From Nocardiopsis flavescens (lineage in GTDB: Bacteria; Actinomycetota; Actinomycetes; Streptosporangiales; Streptosporangiaceae): a stretch of DNA of 64,000 nucleotides. The notes beneath the pieces are model-generated. The model was not told where the DNA came from. It worked only from the letters and a program-made list of their open reading frames with translations, and did not search any database. Of the stretch, positions 35,478-47,067 are shown one piece after another. How positions within the stretch are numbered: the first letter of the stretch is position 1; every line of letters starts with the position of its first letter. The stretch lies in assembly GCF_900141985.1 (NCBI RefSeq), contig NZ_FQZK01000009.1:62001-126000 (forward strand), written 5' to 3'. A program made the position numbers and the translations under genes.

Positions 35478-36560
35478 ATGGTGTCGGAGTCGAAATCGCC
35501 ATATCTGCGGTCGGTGCTGGAGGGCATCCCCGCCTACAAGCCGGGCGAGAAGGTCACCGGGCCCGACGGGCGATCCATCAAGCTGTCCTCCAACGAGAGC
35601 CCCTACGGGCCGCTCCCGTCGGTGCGCGCCGCCATCGCCGACGCCGCCGCCGACCTCAACCGCTACCCGGACCCGGGTGCGGCCGGGCTCACCGCGGCTC
35701 TGGCCCGCAGGCTCGGCGTCCCCGAGGAGCACATCGGCCTGGGCGCGGGCTCGGTCGGCCTGCTCCAGCAGCTGCTGGAGGCCGTCGGGGAGCCCGGAGC
35801 CGAGGTCGTCTACGCCTGGCGCTCCTTCGAGGCCTACCCCCTGCTCGCCGAGCTGTCCGGGGTGACCTCCGTCCGGGTGCCGCTGCGCGAGGAGACCCAC
35901 GACCTCGACGCGCTCCTCGGCGCCATCACCGGGAACACCCGCATGGTGCTGGTCTGCAACCCCAACAACCCCACCGGCACCGCCGTGGGCGAGGCGGAGC
36001 TGACGGCCTTCCTGGACCGGGTCCCCGACCACGTGCTGGTCGTCCTCGACGAGGCCTACCGCGAGTACGTGCGCGACCCGCGGGTGCCCGACGGCGTCGC
36101 CCTGTACCGCGACCGGCCCAACGTGGCCGTCCTGCGCACCTTCTCCAAGGCCTACGGCCTGGCCGCGGTGCGCCTGGGCTTCCTGGTCGGCCACCCGCCG
36201 GTGGTCGCCGCGGTCCGCAAGACCCTGGTGCCGTTCGCGGTCAACCACCTCGCCCAGGCCGCGGGGATCGCCTCCCTGGAGGCGGAGGACGAGCTGCTGG
36301 AGCGGGTGGCGGCCACCGTCGCCGAGCGCGGGCGCGTGCGCGACGCCCTGCTGGAGGCCGGCTGGACCGTGCCGCCCACCGAGGCGAACTTCGTGTGGCT
36401 GCGCCTGGACGGGGACACCCTCGACTTCGCCGCGGCCTGCGCCGGGGCCGGCGTGTCCGTGCGCCCCTTCGCCGGGGAGGGCGCCCGCGTCAGCCTGGGC
36501 ACCCCGGAGGAGAACGACGCCTTCCTCGCGGTGGCCGTGGAGTACCCCGGACGCCGCTGA
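35478..36560 (+). CDS. hisC: Histidinol-phosphate/aromatic aminotransferase
   Basis: A 360-residue fold-type I PLP aminotransferase. Motifs: [11 protein letters not shown] (substrate), VCNPNNPTG (PLP ring), [11 protein letters not shown] (Asp-Tyr), [18 protein letters not shown] with the Schiff-base Lys, and the C-terminal Arg in [18 protein letters not shown]. It transfers the amino group of glutamate to imidazole-acetol phosphate or to an aromatic keto acid; no other his gene is nearby, and actinomycetes commonly keep a stand-alone HisC-like aromatic aminotransferase (Pat), so the physiological substrate is open. ATG 35478 has GAGGAAGGA just upstream. Followed by a clear terminator. Confidence 0.88.
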   Translation: MVSESKSPYLRSVLEGIPAYKPGEKVTGPDGRSIKLSSNESPYGPLPSVRAAIADAAADLNRYPDPGAAGLTAALARRLGVPEEHIGLGAGSVGLLQQLLEAVGEPGAEVVYAWRSFEAYPLLAELSGVTSVRVPLREETHDLDALLGAITGNTRMVLVCNPNNPTGTAVGEAELTAFLDRVPDHVLVVLDEAYREYVRDPRVPDGVALYRDRPNVAVLRTFSKAYGLAAVRLGFLVGHPPVVAAVRKTLVPFAVNHLAQAAGIASLEAEDELLERVAATVAERGRVRDALLEAGWTVPPTEANFVWLRLDGDTLDFAAACAGAGVSVRPFAGEGARVSLGTPEENDAFLAVAVEYPGRR

Positions 36561-36617
36561 GCCGGAGGGCTGCGGGTGGGGGCGCCGTCCGCCGGGACGG
36601 TGCCCCGCACACGGCGA

Positions 36618-36646
36618 GGGGCGCCTCCCAGGGGGGAAGGCGCCCC
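36618..36646. terminator. Terminator between convergent hisC and regulator
   Basis: GGGGCGCCT (36618-36626) and AGGCGCCCC (36638-36646) form a perfect 9-bp stem with an 11-nt loop, between the hisC stop and the stop of the convergent regulator. Confidence 0.65.
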
Positions 36647-36668
36647 GGATGTCGGGTGCGGGCCGCGG

Positions 36669-37988
36669 CTACTTGCCCGCGGCGTCCTTGTCGAGCTTCT
36701 CCACGATGAGCCGGTACAGCTGGCGGGGGCGCCCCGGCTGGAGGGTGCGGTTGGGGGGCAGCGGCCAGGCGAGCCCCTCCTCCACGAGGGTGCGCAGGAG
36801 CCGGCGCGCGGTCCGGGAGGTGACGCCGAGCATCCGCCCGGCGTTCTCCGCGTCGACGACGAGGGGGCCGTCCTCTTCCGCGATCTTCTCCGAGAGCCGA
36901 ATCAGGGTCTCGCGGCCCTTGGTCCGCAGCGGTTCGGAGGACTGCCGTGAGGGCGCGCGCTGGGCCGGGACCAGGGAGCGACCCTCGCGGTCCACCGCGA
37001 AGCTCTGACGGGACGCCTGAGCGCGGTTCAGGGCCGCCCGTGCGTGCGCCTCGGCGTCCTGGGTCGTGCGCCCCATGCCGATGCCCACCTCGATGGCGAT
37101 CCCGAGCTCCGCCTTGATCCGTTCGACGAACGGCGGCTGCCGGAACCCCTCGGTCGCCGTCACGAGCGAACCCCGGGTCGCGGTGATCATGAACGAATGG
37201 TCGTCCAGACGGTGCGCCGTGGCGTTGATCCGGTGGGCCTCCTGGAGCAGCAGCCGGTGCAGCGACAGCCGCAGCTCCTCCCGCCAGTAGCGGGGGGTCG
37301 AGCGCCGCGAGGAGTCCCGCAGCGTCGGCACGTCCACCACGACCACGCCCAGCTGCGCCTCCTCCAGCCGGTGGTGGGCGCCCAGCAGCCCGGCGGTCTG
37401 CAGCGCGCTGCGCACCCCGGCGTTGGTCGGCCGCAGCCGGATGACCGGGACGCCGATGGCCTCCAGCCGCTCGGCGACCCCGCGCACGCACGTGATCGCC
37501 ATCTTGGTGGCCTTGCGCCGCCACAGGCCCTCGTGGAACGAGGTGAGCTGGGCGGTGTTGGTCAGTTCCTCGTGGACGTGGATCCCGTCCACGGGGAGGT
37601 CGACCTCGGAGTAGGCCTCCACGACGTCGGCGCGGCTGAGCACGTCCAGACTGGCTCTGGTCGGGTCGTAGCGCTCGTCCAGGGTGGCGCGCAGCAGTGC
37701 CTCGTGCAGGCTGGCGCCCCCGAGCGGCACGTAGGTGGCGGGCATCGTCAGGACGCCGGCCTTGCGCGCGAACTCATAGGGGACCGGGCTGGCGAACAGG
37801 TACGCGTCGATCGCCGAACCCAGCCTGACGACCTTGTCCGTCGCCTCTTGCTCATCTCGGTATGCGGCGGCGATGAGTCTGGCGTTCAGTGGTCCTGTGG
37901 ACCCAGGACCCATGAGCATGACCCGTTCGACCACCTCATGGGGCCCTATGACGCCGATCGTCAAATCGCCAGTACGCTGGGCACTCAC
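36669..37988 (-). CDS. Large sensory transcriptional regulator with C-terminal winged HTH
   Basis: A 439-residue protein in three parts. Residues 8-180 look like an alpha/beta sensing domain (IGVIGPHEVVERVMLMG, AIDAYLFASPVPYEFARKAGVL), somewhat like PrpR_N-type domains. Residues 200-325 resemble a GGDEF/GTP cyclohydrolase III-type ferredoxin fold (LGVVVVDVPTLRDSS, HRLDDHSFMITATRGSL, IAIEVGIGMGRTTQDAEAHARAALNRA) but lack a GGDEF signature. The C-terminus is a winged helix (AENAGRMLGVTSRTARRLLRTLVEEGLAW). This combination of sensor, cyclase-like and HTH domains is seen in several Gram-positive regulators; the ligand is unknown. Just upstream lies an inverted repeat that may be its own operator. 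Confidence 0.8.
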   Translation of the reverse strand: MSAQRTGDLTIGVIGPHEVVERVMLMGPGSTGPLNARLIAAAYRDEQEATDKVVRLGSAIDAYLFASPVPYEFARKAGVLTMPATYVPLGGASLHEALLRATLDERYDPTRASLDVLSRADVVEAYSEVDLPVDGIHVHEELTNTAQLTSFHEGLWRRKATKMAITCVRGVAERLEAIGVPVIRLRPTNAGVRSALQTAGLLGAHHRLEEAQLGVVVVDVPTLRDSSRRSTPRYWREELRLSLHRLLLQEAHRINATAHRLDDHSFMITATRGSLVTATEGFRQPPFVERIKAELGIAIEVGIGMGRTTQDAEAHARAALNRAQASRQSFAVDREGRSLVPAQRAPSRQSSEPLRTKGRETLIRLSEKIAEEDGPLVVDAENAGRMLGVTSRTARRLLRTLVEEGLAWPLPPNRTLQPGRPRQLYRLIVEKLDKDAAGK

Positions 37989-38051
37989 CTCGGGTTGCTC
38001 CCCGCTACCATTCCACGCTCTTCACTATGTGCGCCCACTGGTTTCCCGACC

Positions 38052-38083
38052 CGATCTCTGTCACGGCATGATTGCCGAGATCG
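38052..38083. promoter_or_regulatory. Inverted repeat upstream of the sensory regulator
   Basis: CGATCTC (38052-38058) and GAGATCG (38077-38083) form a perfect inverted repeat enclosing GGCA-TGAT-TGCC. It lies about 65 bp upstream of the regulator start and may be an autoregulatory site. Confidence 0.4.
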
Positions 38084-38137
38084 TACCCATTGTGCGGGGC
38101 CAAAGAAGATCGTTTTGCATATCAACGCCGAAAGCCC

Positions 38138-38160
38138 GGGTGGGAGGCGGGCTCCCACCC
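38138..38160 (-). terminator. murA terminator hairpin
   Basis: GGGTGGGAG (38138-38146) pairs perfectly with CTCCCACCC (38152-38160) over a 5-nt loop, 25 bp after the murA stop; CTTTCGG follows on the minus strand. Confidence 0.7.
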
Positions 38161-38185
38161 CGGCTTGAACTGCGCTTACGACTCG

Positions 38186-39481
38186 CTACGAGACGACGAC
38201 GCGCTCCACGTCGGCACCGAGTGCGGCGAGTCGCGTCGCGAACTGAGCGTGACCGCGGTCCACCAGATAGCCAGGCGCCACGATTGTCTCACCTTCGGCG
38301 ACCAGTCCGGCGAGCACCAGGGCCGCGCCGGTCCGCAGGTCGTGCGCGATCACCTCGGTGCCGCGCAGGTCGGTCGGCCCGTGCACGATGGCGCGGGTCC
38401 CCTCGACCTCGATCTTCGCACCCATCTTGTTGAGCTCGTCGGCCAGCGCGAAGCGGCCGTCGTAGATCGCCTCGTGGATGTAGCTCTCACCCTCGGCCAG
38501 GGTGGCCAGGGCCATGAGCGGCGACTGGAGGTCGGTGGCGAAGCCCGGGAACGGCGAGGTGACCGCGTTGATCGGGCGCAGCGGCACGGAGGGGTCGCGG
38601 GTCACGTGCAGGACCGCGCCCTCCTGCGAGAACTCGACGCCCATCTGCTCCAGCTTCCACCGGGCCACGCCCAGGTGGTCCAGGTTGGCGCCGACCAGGC
38701 TGACCTCGCCGCCGGTGGCCGCGACGGTCATCGCGAACACGCCGGCGTCGATCCGGTCCGACATGATCGTGTGCTCGACCGCGGTGAGCTCCTCGACGCC
38801 CTCGACCGTGATGAGGCCGGTGCCGCCGCCGCTGATCTTGGCGCCCATGGCGCTCAGGAAGCCGATGACGTCGAGGACCTCGGGCTCCAGGGCCGCGTGC
38901 TCGATGACGGTGGTGCCGGGCGCCAGGACGGCGGCCATGATGAGGTTCTCGGTGCCCGTGTGGGACGGCGTGTCCAGGTACAGGCGCCCGCCGCGCAGGT
39001 TCGAGGCCTCGACGTTGATGTGGTTGCGCTCGGGGTCCTCGGTGACCTCGGCGCCCAGGCGCGCGAAGCCCCGGTAGTGGAAGTCCAGGTTGCGGCTGCC
39101 CAGGTTGCACCCGCCGACGCCCTCGATCCGGGCGCGCCCGGTGCGGTGCATCAGGGCCGGAACGAAGAGCACCGAGCCGCGAAAGCGCGCGGCGATCTCG
39201 GCGGGGAGAACGGCCAGCTCGGGGTCGTTGAGCCCCGAGGCGTCGATCACGACGGTTCGCTCGGCCTCATGGAACTCGACCTTGGCGCCGATGTGCTCGG
39301 CGAGTTCGAGGGAGCGGTAGACATCCTCGATGACGGGGACGTTGCGCAGCACCGTACGACCCTTGGCCGCGAGAAGAGCGGCTCCGATCATCGGCAGGAC
39401 GGCGTTCTTCGCGCCCTGGATGAACGCCGTACCGCTGAGGGGGCGTCCGCCGCGGACGCGGTAACGAACCTCCTGGCCCAT
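38186..39481 (-). CDS. murA: UDP-N-acetylglucosamine 1-carboxyvinyltransferase
   Basis: A 431-residue EPSP-synthase-fold enzyme making the first committed peptidoglycan precursor from UDP-GlcNAc and phosphoenolpyruvate. QGAKNAVLPMIGAALL carries the catalytic Lys-Asn pair, and GVGGCNLGSRNLD holds the active-site Cys (about residue 125), the fosfomycin target, so the enzyme should be sensitive. Other marks are SDRIDAGVFAMTVAATGG, FPGFATDLQSPLMAL and DLRTGAALVLAGL. Two ATGs, 39487 and 39481, follow AAAGGAG; 39481 has the better spacing. The GGCNLGSRNLDFH loop differs from the usual GGCxIGxRPVD, so this may be a second, divergent MurA of the organism. Confidence 0.94.
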   Translation of the reverse strand: MGQEVRYRVRGGRPLSGTAFIQGAKNAVLPMIGAALLAAKGRTVLRNVPVIEDVYRSLELAEHIGAKVEFHEAERTVVIDASGLNDPELAVLPAEIAARFRGSVLFVPALMHRTGRARIEGVGGCNLGSRNLDFHYRGFARLGAEVTEDPERNHINVEASNLRGGRLYLDTPSHTGTENLIMAAVLAPGTTVIEHAALEPEVLDVIGFLSAMGAKISGGGTGLITVEGVEELTAVEHTIMSDRIDAGVFAMTVAATGGEVSLVGANLDHLGVARWKLEQMGVEFSQEGAVLHVTRDPSVPLRPINAVTSPFPGFATDLQSPLMALATLAEGESYIHEAIYDGRFALADELNKMGAKIEVEGTRAIVHGPTDLRGTEVIAHDLRTGAALVLAGLVAEGETIVAPGYLVDRGHAQFATRLAALGADVERVVVS

Positions 39482-39487
39482 GCTCAT

Positions 39488-39866
39488 GTGCTCCTTTGTG
39501 AGGCAGATGTGAAAAAAGGTCACCCTCGTCGGGTTTCGCCTATGTGCGTTGAGACGCGGGTTTCCCCCGGAACGTTCGACGAACTCGTGTGTGACCTGCA
39601 CGGCCAGCGAACCGGTGTGTTCGCGATGACTCTATAGCACTCACCGGCCCGGACCGGTCCAGAACGTGGTATACCCGCGGTTCGGGGAGGGAGTCCCGCG
39701 AAACGGCCAAAGAGGTATTCGTCCAAGGGAAAGGACCAGGGTGGGTGTGGGGAGGCCGTATGCATGGCCGGGCACCTTTCGGGTACCGCACACGGCCCCA
39801 CCACCATACGCGCTCCGGGCCGCCTTTCCGAGACAGGCGTGCCCGGAATCACGTCCCCGGACCCCG
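39488..39866. promoter_or_regulatory. Intergenic region between purC and murA
   Basis: No gene is supported over 379 bp. It must hold the end of the purine operon and the murA promoter. Short palindromes such as GGACCGGTCC (39651-39660) are present, but no hairpin with a convincing terminator layout or riboswitch-like structure is evident. Confidence 0.3.
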
Positions 39867-40772
39867 TCAAAGTTTGGGTTCGGATCCGGTCAGCCGCCGG
39901 AAGATCTCCGCGTAGCGGTCCATCGTGTGCCGCACCACCGACTCCGGAAGCTCCGGCGGCGGGGCGTCCGCGGCCCGGTCCCAGCCCGACGCCGCGGACG
40001 TCAGCCAGTCCCGGACCACCTGCTTGTCGAAGGACGGCTGCGGCCCGCCCGGCGCCCACTCGTCCGCGGGCCAGTACCGGGACGAGTCCGGGGTGAACAC
40101 CTCGTCGGCCAGCACCAGCGAGCCGTCGGTGTCCCGGCCGAACTCGAACTTGGTGTCGGCCAGCAGCACCCCGCGGTCGCGCGCCACCTCGCGCCCGCGC
40201 GCGTACACCCGCAGGGTGAGGTCGCGCAGCTCCCCGGCCAGCCCGGCCCCGTGCCGCTCCACGACCGTCTCGAACGACACGTTCTCGTCGTGGTCGCCCA
40301 CCTCGGCCTTGGTGGCCGGGGTGAAGATCGGCTCGTCCAGCTCGGAGCCGTCCTCCAGGCCCTCCGGCAGCGCCACCCCGCACACGGTCCCGTCCACCCG
40401 GTACTCGGCCAGGCCGGAACCGGTGAGGTACCCGCGCGCCACGCACTCAACCGGCACCATGTCCAGCCGGCGGCACACCAGGGTGCGCCCGGCCCAGTCG
40501 GCGGGCGCGCCCGCCGGGGGCTCGTCCGACACCACGTGGTCGGGGACCAGGTCGGCGACCCGGTCGAACCACCACAGGGACAGCTGCGTCAGCAGCCGCC
40601 CCTTGCCGGGGATCTCGGTGGGCAGCACCCAGTCGAACGCGGAGATCCGGTCGCTGGCCACCATGACCAGGTCGCCGGACCCGGTGGCGTACAGGTCGCG
40701 GACCTTGCCGGTGTGCAGGTGGGTCAGGCCCTCGACGCGCGCCGGCTCGGGCCGGACGACGAAACCGCTCAT
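39867..40772 (-). CDS. purC: Phosphoribosylaminoimidazole-succinocarboxamide synthase
   Basis: A 301-residue SAICAR synthetase, ATP-dependent joining of aspartate to CAIR in purine synthesis. Signatures: HTGKVRDLY (ATP), VASDRISAFDWVLPTEIPGKG, VECVARGYLTGSG, PIFTPATKAEVGDHDENVSF and the LADTKFEFG/LADEVFTPDSSRYWP catalytic blocks. Length is that of the monofunctional ~300-residue form used by actinobacteria and fungi. Last of the leftward purA-purD-purC operon; 39 bp after purD. Confidence 0.97.
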   Translation of the reverse strand: MSGFVVRPEPARVEGLTHLHTGKVRDLYATGSGDLVMVASDRISAFDWVLPTEIPGKGRLLTQLSLWWFDRVADLVPDHVVSDEPPAGAPADWAGRTLVCRRLDMVPVECVARGYLTGSGLAEYRVDGTVCGVALPEGLEDGSELDEPIFTPATKAEVGDHDENVSFETVVERHGAGLAGELRDLTLRVYARGREVARDRGVLLADTKFEFGRDTDGSLVLADEVFTPDSSRYWPADEWAPGGPQPSFDKQVVRDWLTSAASGWDRAADAPPPELPESVVRHTMDRYAEIFRRLTGSEPKL

Positions 40773-40811
40773 GGTGGGGTGTCCTTTGCTTCTACGGGGC
40801 GGCGTCCGCCG

Positions 40812-42062
40812 CTACAGCTCGGCGGCGGCCCGCTCGGCGATGTCGGTCCGGTGGAACGAGCCGCGCAGCTCGATCCGCGACACCGCGGCGTAGGCGCGCT
40901 CGCGCGCCTGCGCCAGGTCGGTGCCGGTCCCCACGACGCTGAGCACCCGGCCGCCGGACGCCACGACGTCGCGGCTCCCGCTCCAGGAGGTCCCGGCGTG
41001 CAGCACGTAGGCGCCCTCCAGGGCGTTCGCCTCGGCCAGGCCGCCGACGGTGTCGCCCCTGGCCGGGTCGCCCGGGTAGTTCTCGGCGGCCACCACCACG
41101 GTGACCGCGGCGCCCGGCTTCCACTGGAGGGAGCCGATGCCCTTGAGCCCGGCGGTGTCGGTGGCCTGGAGGACCGCCCCGATCGGGGTGGCCAGCCGGT
41201 CCAGGACCACCTGCGTCTCGGGGTCGCCGAAGCGGGCGTTGAACTCGACCACGCGCGGTCCCCGGGAGGTGAGCGCCAGGCCCACGTACAGCAGGCCCTG
41301 GTAGCGGGTGCCGCGGCGGTTCATCTCCTGGAGGGTCGGGCGCACGACCGACTCCATGACCTCGTCCACCAGCCCGGCCGGGGCCCACGGCAGCGGTGCG
41401 TACGCGCCCATCCCGCCGGTGTTGGGTCCCTGGTCGCCGTCGTGGGCGCGCTTGAAGTCCTGGGCGGGCAGCAGCGGCAGCGCGTGCACGCCGTCGCTCA
41501 GCACGAACAGCGAGACCTCCGGGCCGTCGAGGAACTCCTCGATGACGACCCGGCCGCACTCGCGCGCGTGCCGCTCCGCCAGCGCGCGGTCGTCGGTGAC
41601 CACGACGCCCTTGCCCGCGGCCAGGCCGTCGTTCTTGACCACGTAGGGGGCGCCGAACTCGTCCAGCGCCTCGGAGACCTGGCTCGCCGAGCGGCACACC
41701 CTGGCCTTGGCGGTGGGCACGCCCGCCGCCTCCATGACCTCCTTGGCGAACGCCTTGGAGCCCTCCAGGCGGGCCGGCTCCCGGTCCGGGCCGAACACCG
41801 GGATGCCGCGCTCGCGCAGTGCGTCCGCGACCCCGGCGACCAGCGGCGCCTCCGGCCCGACCACGACCAGCTCCGCGCGGATGCGGGCGGCCAGCTCGGT
41901 CACCGCCAGCCCGTCGGTCGCGTTGATCACGTGGTTCTCGGCCAGCTCCGAGATCCCCGGGTTGCCCGGGGCGCAGTGGATGTCGGTGACACCCGGGTCG
42001 AGGGACAGCGCGCGGACGAGGGCGTGCTCGCGGCCTCCGCCGCCGAGGACGAGGGCTTTCAC
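40812..42062 (-). CDS. purD: Phosphoribosylamine-glycine ligase
   Basis: A 416-residue ATP-grasp enzyme joining glycine to phosphoribosylamine. It shows LVLGGGGREHAL at the N-terminus, CAPGNPGI, VVGPEAPLVAGVADALRERGIPVFGP, the ATP-grasp elements PYVVKNDGLAAGKGVVV and VIEEFLDGPEVSLF, and the family signature RFGDPETQVVLDRL. GTG 42062 start. Middle gene of purA-purD-purC, 52 bp after purA. Confidence 0.97.
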   Translation of the reverse strand: MKALVLGGGGREHALVRALSLDPGVTDIHCAPGNPGISELAENHVINATDGLAVTELAARIRAELVVVGPEAPLVAGVADALRERGIPVFGPDREPARLEGSKAFAKEVMEAAGVPTAKARVCRSASQVSEALDEFGAPYVVKNDGLAAGKGVVVTDDRALAERHARECGRVVIEEFLDGPEVSLFVLSDGVHALPLLPAQDFKRAHDGDQGPNTGGMGAYAPLPWAPAGLVDEVMESVVRPTLQEMNRRGTRYQGLLYVGLALTSRGPRVVEFNARFGDPETQVVLDRLATPIGAVLQATDTAGLKGIGSLQWKPGAAVTVVVAAENYPGDPARGDTVGGLAEANALEGAYVLHAGTSWSGSRDVVASGGRVLSVVGTGTDLAQARERAYAAVSRIELRGSFHRTDIAERAAAEL

Positions 42063-42114
42063 TACTGGGGGCCTCTTCGTGTGGGAGGAAGGACAGCGGA
42101 CAGGCGCGCGCCGG

Positions 42115-43923
<1,809 letters not shown>

Positions 43924-44340
43924 TCAGGCGTTGAGGACCCTGGCGGCCTCGGCGCTGGAGTCGCGCAGGAAGGTGGCGCAGCGCTCGGCCTCCGCGGTCT
44001 CCCCGATCCGCCCGGCGGCCTCGCCCAGGGCGTGCAGCGCGCGCAGGAAGCCCTGGTTGGGCTCGTGCTCCCAGGGGACGGGCCCGTGCCCCTTCCACCC
44101 CGAGCGGCGCAGCTGGTCCAGGCCGCGGTGGTAGCCGGTGCGGGCGTAGGCGTAGGCCGCGACCGGCTCGCCCGCGGCGAGCGCGTTCTCGGCCAGGCGG
44201 GCCCAGGCCGCGGAGTACTCCGGGAACCGCCCGGCGACCGGGGTGGGGTCGTCGGTGGAGGCCAGCGCCTCGCGGGCCTCGGGGGAGTCGGCCAGGCGGG
44301 TCTCGGGCGGCTCGTTGAGCAGGTTCTTGTGCAGGTTCAT
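43924..44340 (-). CDS. DUF3151 family protein
   Basis: A 138-residue soluble protein that begins MNLHKNLLNEPPETRL, as DUF3151 members do, then FPEYSAAWARLAENAL, AYAYARTGYHRGLDQLRRSGWKGHGPVPWEHEPNQGFLRAL and a C-terminal helix AEAERCATFLRDSSAEAARVL. The helical repeats look TPR-like. The family is confined to actinobacteria and keeps its place next to fba, as here, but its role is unknown. ATG 44340 is preferred over 44349 because homology begins there. Confidence 0.9.
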   Translation of the reverse strand: MNLHKNLLNEPPETRLADSPEAREALASTDDPTPVAGRFPEYSAAWARLAENALAAGEPVAAYAYARTGYHRGLDQLRRSGWKGHGPVPWEHEPNQGFLRALHALGEAAGRIGETAEAERCATFLRDSSAEAARVLNA

Positions 44341-44469
44341 GGATCCCATCCTGCCACCGCGCCGGGGTCCGGGGCCGCTGTCCACAGCCCCCGCCCGGGG
44401 GCGGAGCACGCCGCCGGGCGGGGGTGCCCGGCGGAGCGCGCCGCGCGGTGCCCGGGCCCGGACGGCAGG

Positions 44470-44500
44470 GCGCCCGGCGGCCGGACCGGCCACCGGGCGC
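44470..44500 (-). terminator. fba terminator hairpin
   Basis: GCGCCCGG (44470-44477) pairs with CCGGGCGC (44493-44500); after one mismatch the stem continues for five pairs (GGCCG/CGGCC) to a 3-nt loop. 22 bp after the fba stop; no U-tract. Confidence 0.65.
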
Positions 44501-44522
44501 CACCCCGCATCCGACGCGTCGG

Positions 44523-45545
<1,023 letters not shown>

Positions 45546-45722
45546 GCTTGACTCTCCCTGGAATCGGACCTGGAGCGAGCGGCCGCCGGTCGCGCCGACG
45601 GCACCCCACGTGCGTTGCCGGTGGACGTCCGGGCGGCGGGGGAGCCCGCAGCTCGGTCCACACGTCCGGACGTGTCCACCAGGTGTCACACAAGTATCCC
45701 GAACGCGCGGAGCCGATGGAAA

Positions 45723-45732
45723 GGTCTAGACC
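45723..45732. promoter_or_regulatory. DasR-type (dre-like) palindrome upstream of fba
   Basis: GGTCTAGACC is a perfect 10-bp palindrome in context AAAGGTCTAGACCAAA, matching the core of the DasR/NagR responsive element of actinomycetes (TGGTCTAGACCA) except one flanking base. It lies about 180 bp upstream of both fba and the divergent membrane protein gene, in a 365-bp gene-free, relatively A/T-rich region (45546-45910). Confidence 0.6.
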
Positions 45733-45897
45733 AAATTCGGTGGGGGGTCGCCCACGCGGCAGTGCCGACGATATGGGCGCCCGGCACGGTTCTCTACCCC
45801 ATTCGGTTTTCTTGTGAAGTTTCGTGCGCTCGTGACCGAATTGTGGGAAGCCGAGATGTTGCGTGCGATCGCTGTCGCTTTTTGTCGTGATACACGC

Positions 45898-45903
45898 TAC
45901 ATT
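45898..45903 (+). promoter_or_regulatory. Candidate -10 box giving a leaderless transcript
   Basis: TACATT lies 7 bp before GTG 45911, the distance expected if transcription starts on the first base of the start codon. No ribosome site precedes that GTG. The -35 region is not obvious. Confidence 0.35.
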
Positions 45904-45910
45904 CAACGCC

Positions 45911-46336
45911 GTGGGAAGGCATAGGAATGATCCTCGCGGCGTCGGCCAGGTGGTGGCCATCGTCGGGGCAGTCGTGCTCCTGGTCACGATGCTCGCACTG
46001 GGCGGGTTCTTCTTGTACCGCTCGCTCCCCGGCAACTCCGGCTCCAGCGTGAGCGCCAACGCCTCCGGTGCCGCGGCCGAGGACGCGACCCCCGAGGGCG
46101 CCTTCTACGTGCGCGTCATCGGCGAGTCCAGCCGCGTCTTCGTCAGGGTTCCCGGCGGCGACGTCCTGCACGACCAAGAGGTCCGCCAGGGCAGCTCGAT
46201 CACCTACGCCGAGATCCCCGAGGGCGGTATCGAGGTCACGATAGGGGACCCGTCCGCCGTGGAGCTGTTCGTCAACGGCAGCGAGCGCGACATCGCCGAC
46301 CGCGGTGCCGACTACAGCTTCACCGTCAAGGGCTGA
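45911..46336 (+). CDS. Small membrane protein with RodZ-C/DUF4115-like domain
   Basis: A 141-residue protein: a basic N-terminus (GRHRNDPRG), one membrane segment (VVAIVGAVVLLVTMLALGGFFLY), a Ser/Ala linker, and an extracytoplasmic beta-domain (FYVRVIGESSRVFVRVPGGDVLHDQEVRQGSSITYAEIPEGGIEVTIGDPSAVELFVNG) that follows the DUF4115/RodZ C-terminal pattern. GTG 45911 is chosen; an in-frame GTG at 45863 would add a poorly coding stretch. A membrane protein in this position next to fba is also known in mycobacteria. Role unknown, possibly cell-envelope related. Confidence 0.78.
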   Translation: MGRHRNDPRGVGQVVAIVGAVVLLVTMLALGGFFLYRSLPGNSGSSVSANASGAAAEDATPEGAFYVRVIGESSRVFVRVPGGDVLHDQEVRQGSSITYAEIPEGGIEVTIGDPSAVELFVNGSERDIADRGADYSFTVKG

Positions 46337-46465
46337 CCCTTCCGGTCCCCCTTTTCCCCCGGCCCGCGCGGCCGGAACAGCACCGGCCTCTGCGCGCGCA
46401 CCCCGTACGGCGCACGCCCCGTACGCGGCGGCGGGACGACGGCCCCGCCGCGCCGCTCCGGCCCC

Positions 46466-46999
46466 CTAGATCTCCAGGTCCGACACCTGGAAGACGGCCC
46501 GGTACTCCAGGCCCTCCTTCTCCACGCGCTCACGCGCCCCGCGGTCGAGGATCAGCGCGACCGCCACGACCTCCGCGCCCGCCTCGCGCAGCGCCTCCAC
46601 CGCGGTCAGCACCGAGCCCCCGGTCGTGGAGGTGTCCTCCAGCGCCAGCACCCGGCGGCCCCGCACGTCCGGGCCCTCGATGCGCTTCTGCAGGCCGTGC
46701 GCCTTGCCCGCCTTGCGCACCACGAAGGCGTCCAGCCTGCGCCCGCGCGCGTGCGCGGCGTGGACCATCGCGGCGGCGACCGGGTCGGCGCCGAGCGTCA
46801 GCCCGCCCACCGCGTCGAACCCCAGGTCCGCCACGGCGTCCAGCATGACCGGCCCGACCAGCGGGGCGGCCTCCCCGTCCAGGGTCACGCGGCGCAGGTC
46901 CACGTAGTAGTCGGCCTCCTGCCCGGAGGACAGGATCACCTTCCCGCGCACGACCGCCTTATCGTTGATCTGACGCAGGAGTTCATCACGTTCGCTCAT
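46466..46999 (-). CDS. pyrE: Orotate phosphoribosyltransferase
   Basis: A 177-residue PRTase converting orotate and PRPP to OMP in pyrimidine synthesis. It shows KVILSSGQEADYYVDLRRVTLD, GGLTLGADPVAAAM, VVRKAGKAHGLQKRIEG (flexible catalytic loop with Lys residues) and the PRPP signature RVLALEDTSTTGGSVLTAVEALREAGA. Usual length for the actinobacterial enzyme. Monocistronic, divergent from cutA. Confidence 0.96.
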   Translation of the reverse strand: MSERDELLRQINDKAVVRGKVILSSGQEADYYVDLRRVTLDGEAAPLVGPVMLDAVADLGFDAVGGLTLGADPVAAAMVHAAHARGRRLDAFVVRKAGKAHGLQKRIEGPDVRGRRVLALEDTSTTGGSVLTAVEALREAGAEVVAVALILDRGARERVEKEGLEYRAVFQVSDLEI

Positions 47000-47067
47000 G
47001 ATCCATGAGCGTAGAACACCGGGCGATACCGCACGTCACCGCGGAGCCCGGAGGGAGGCGGAGCGCC

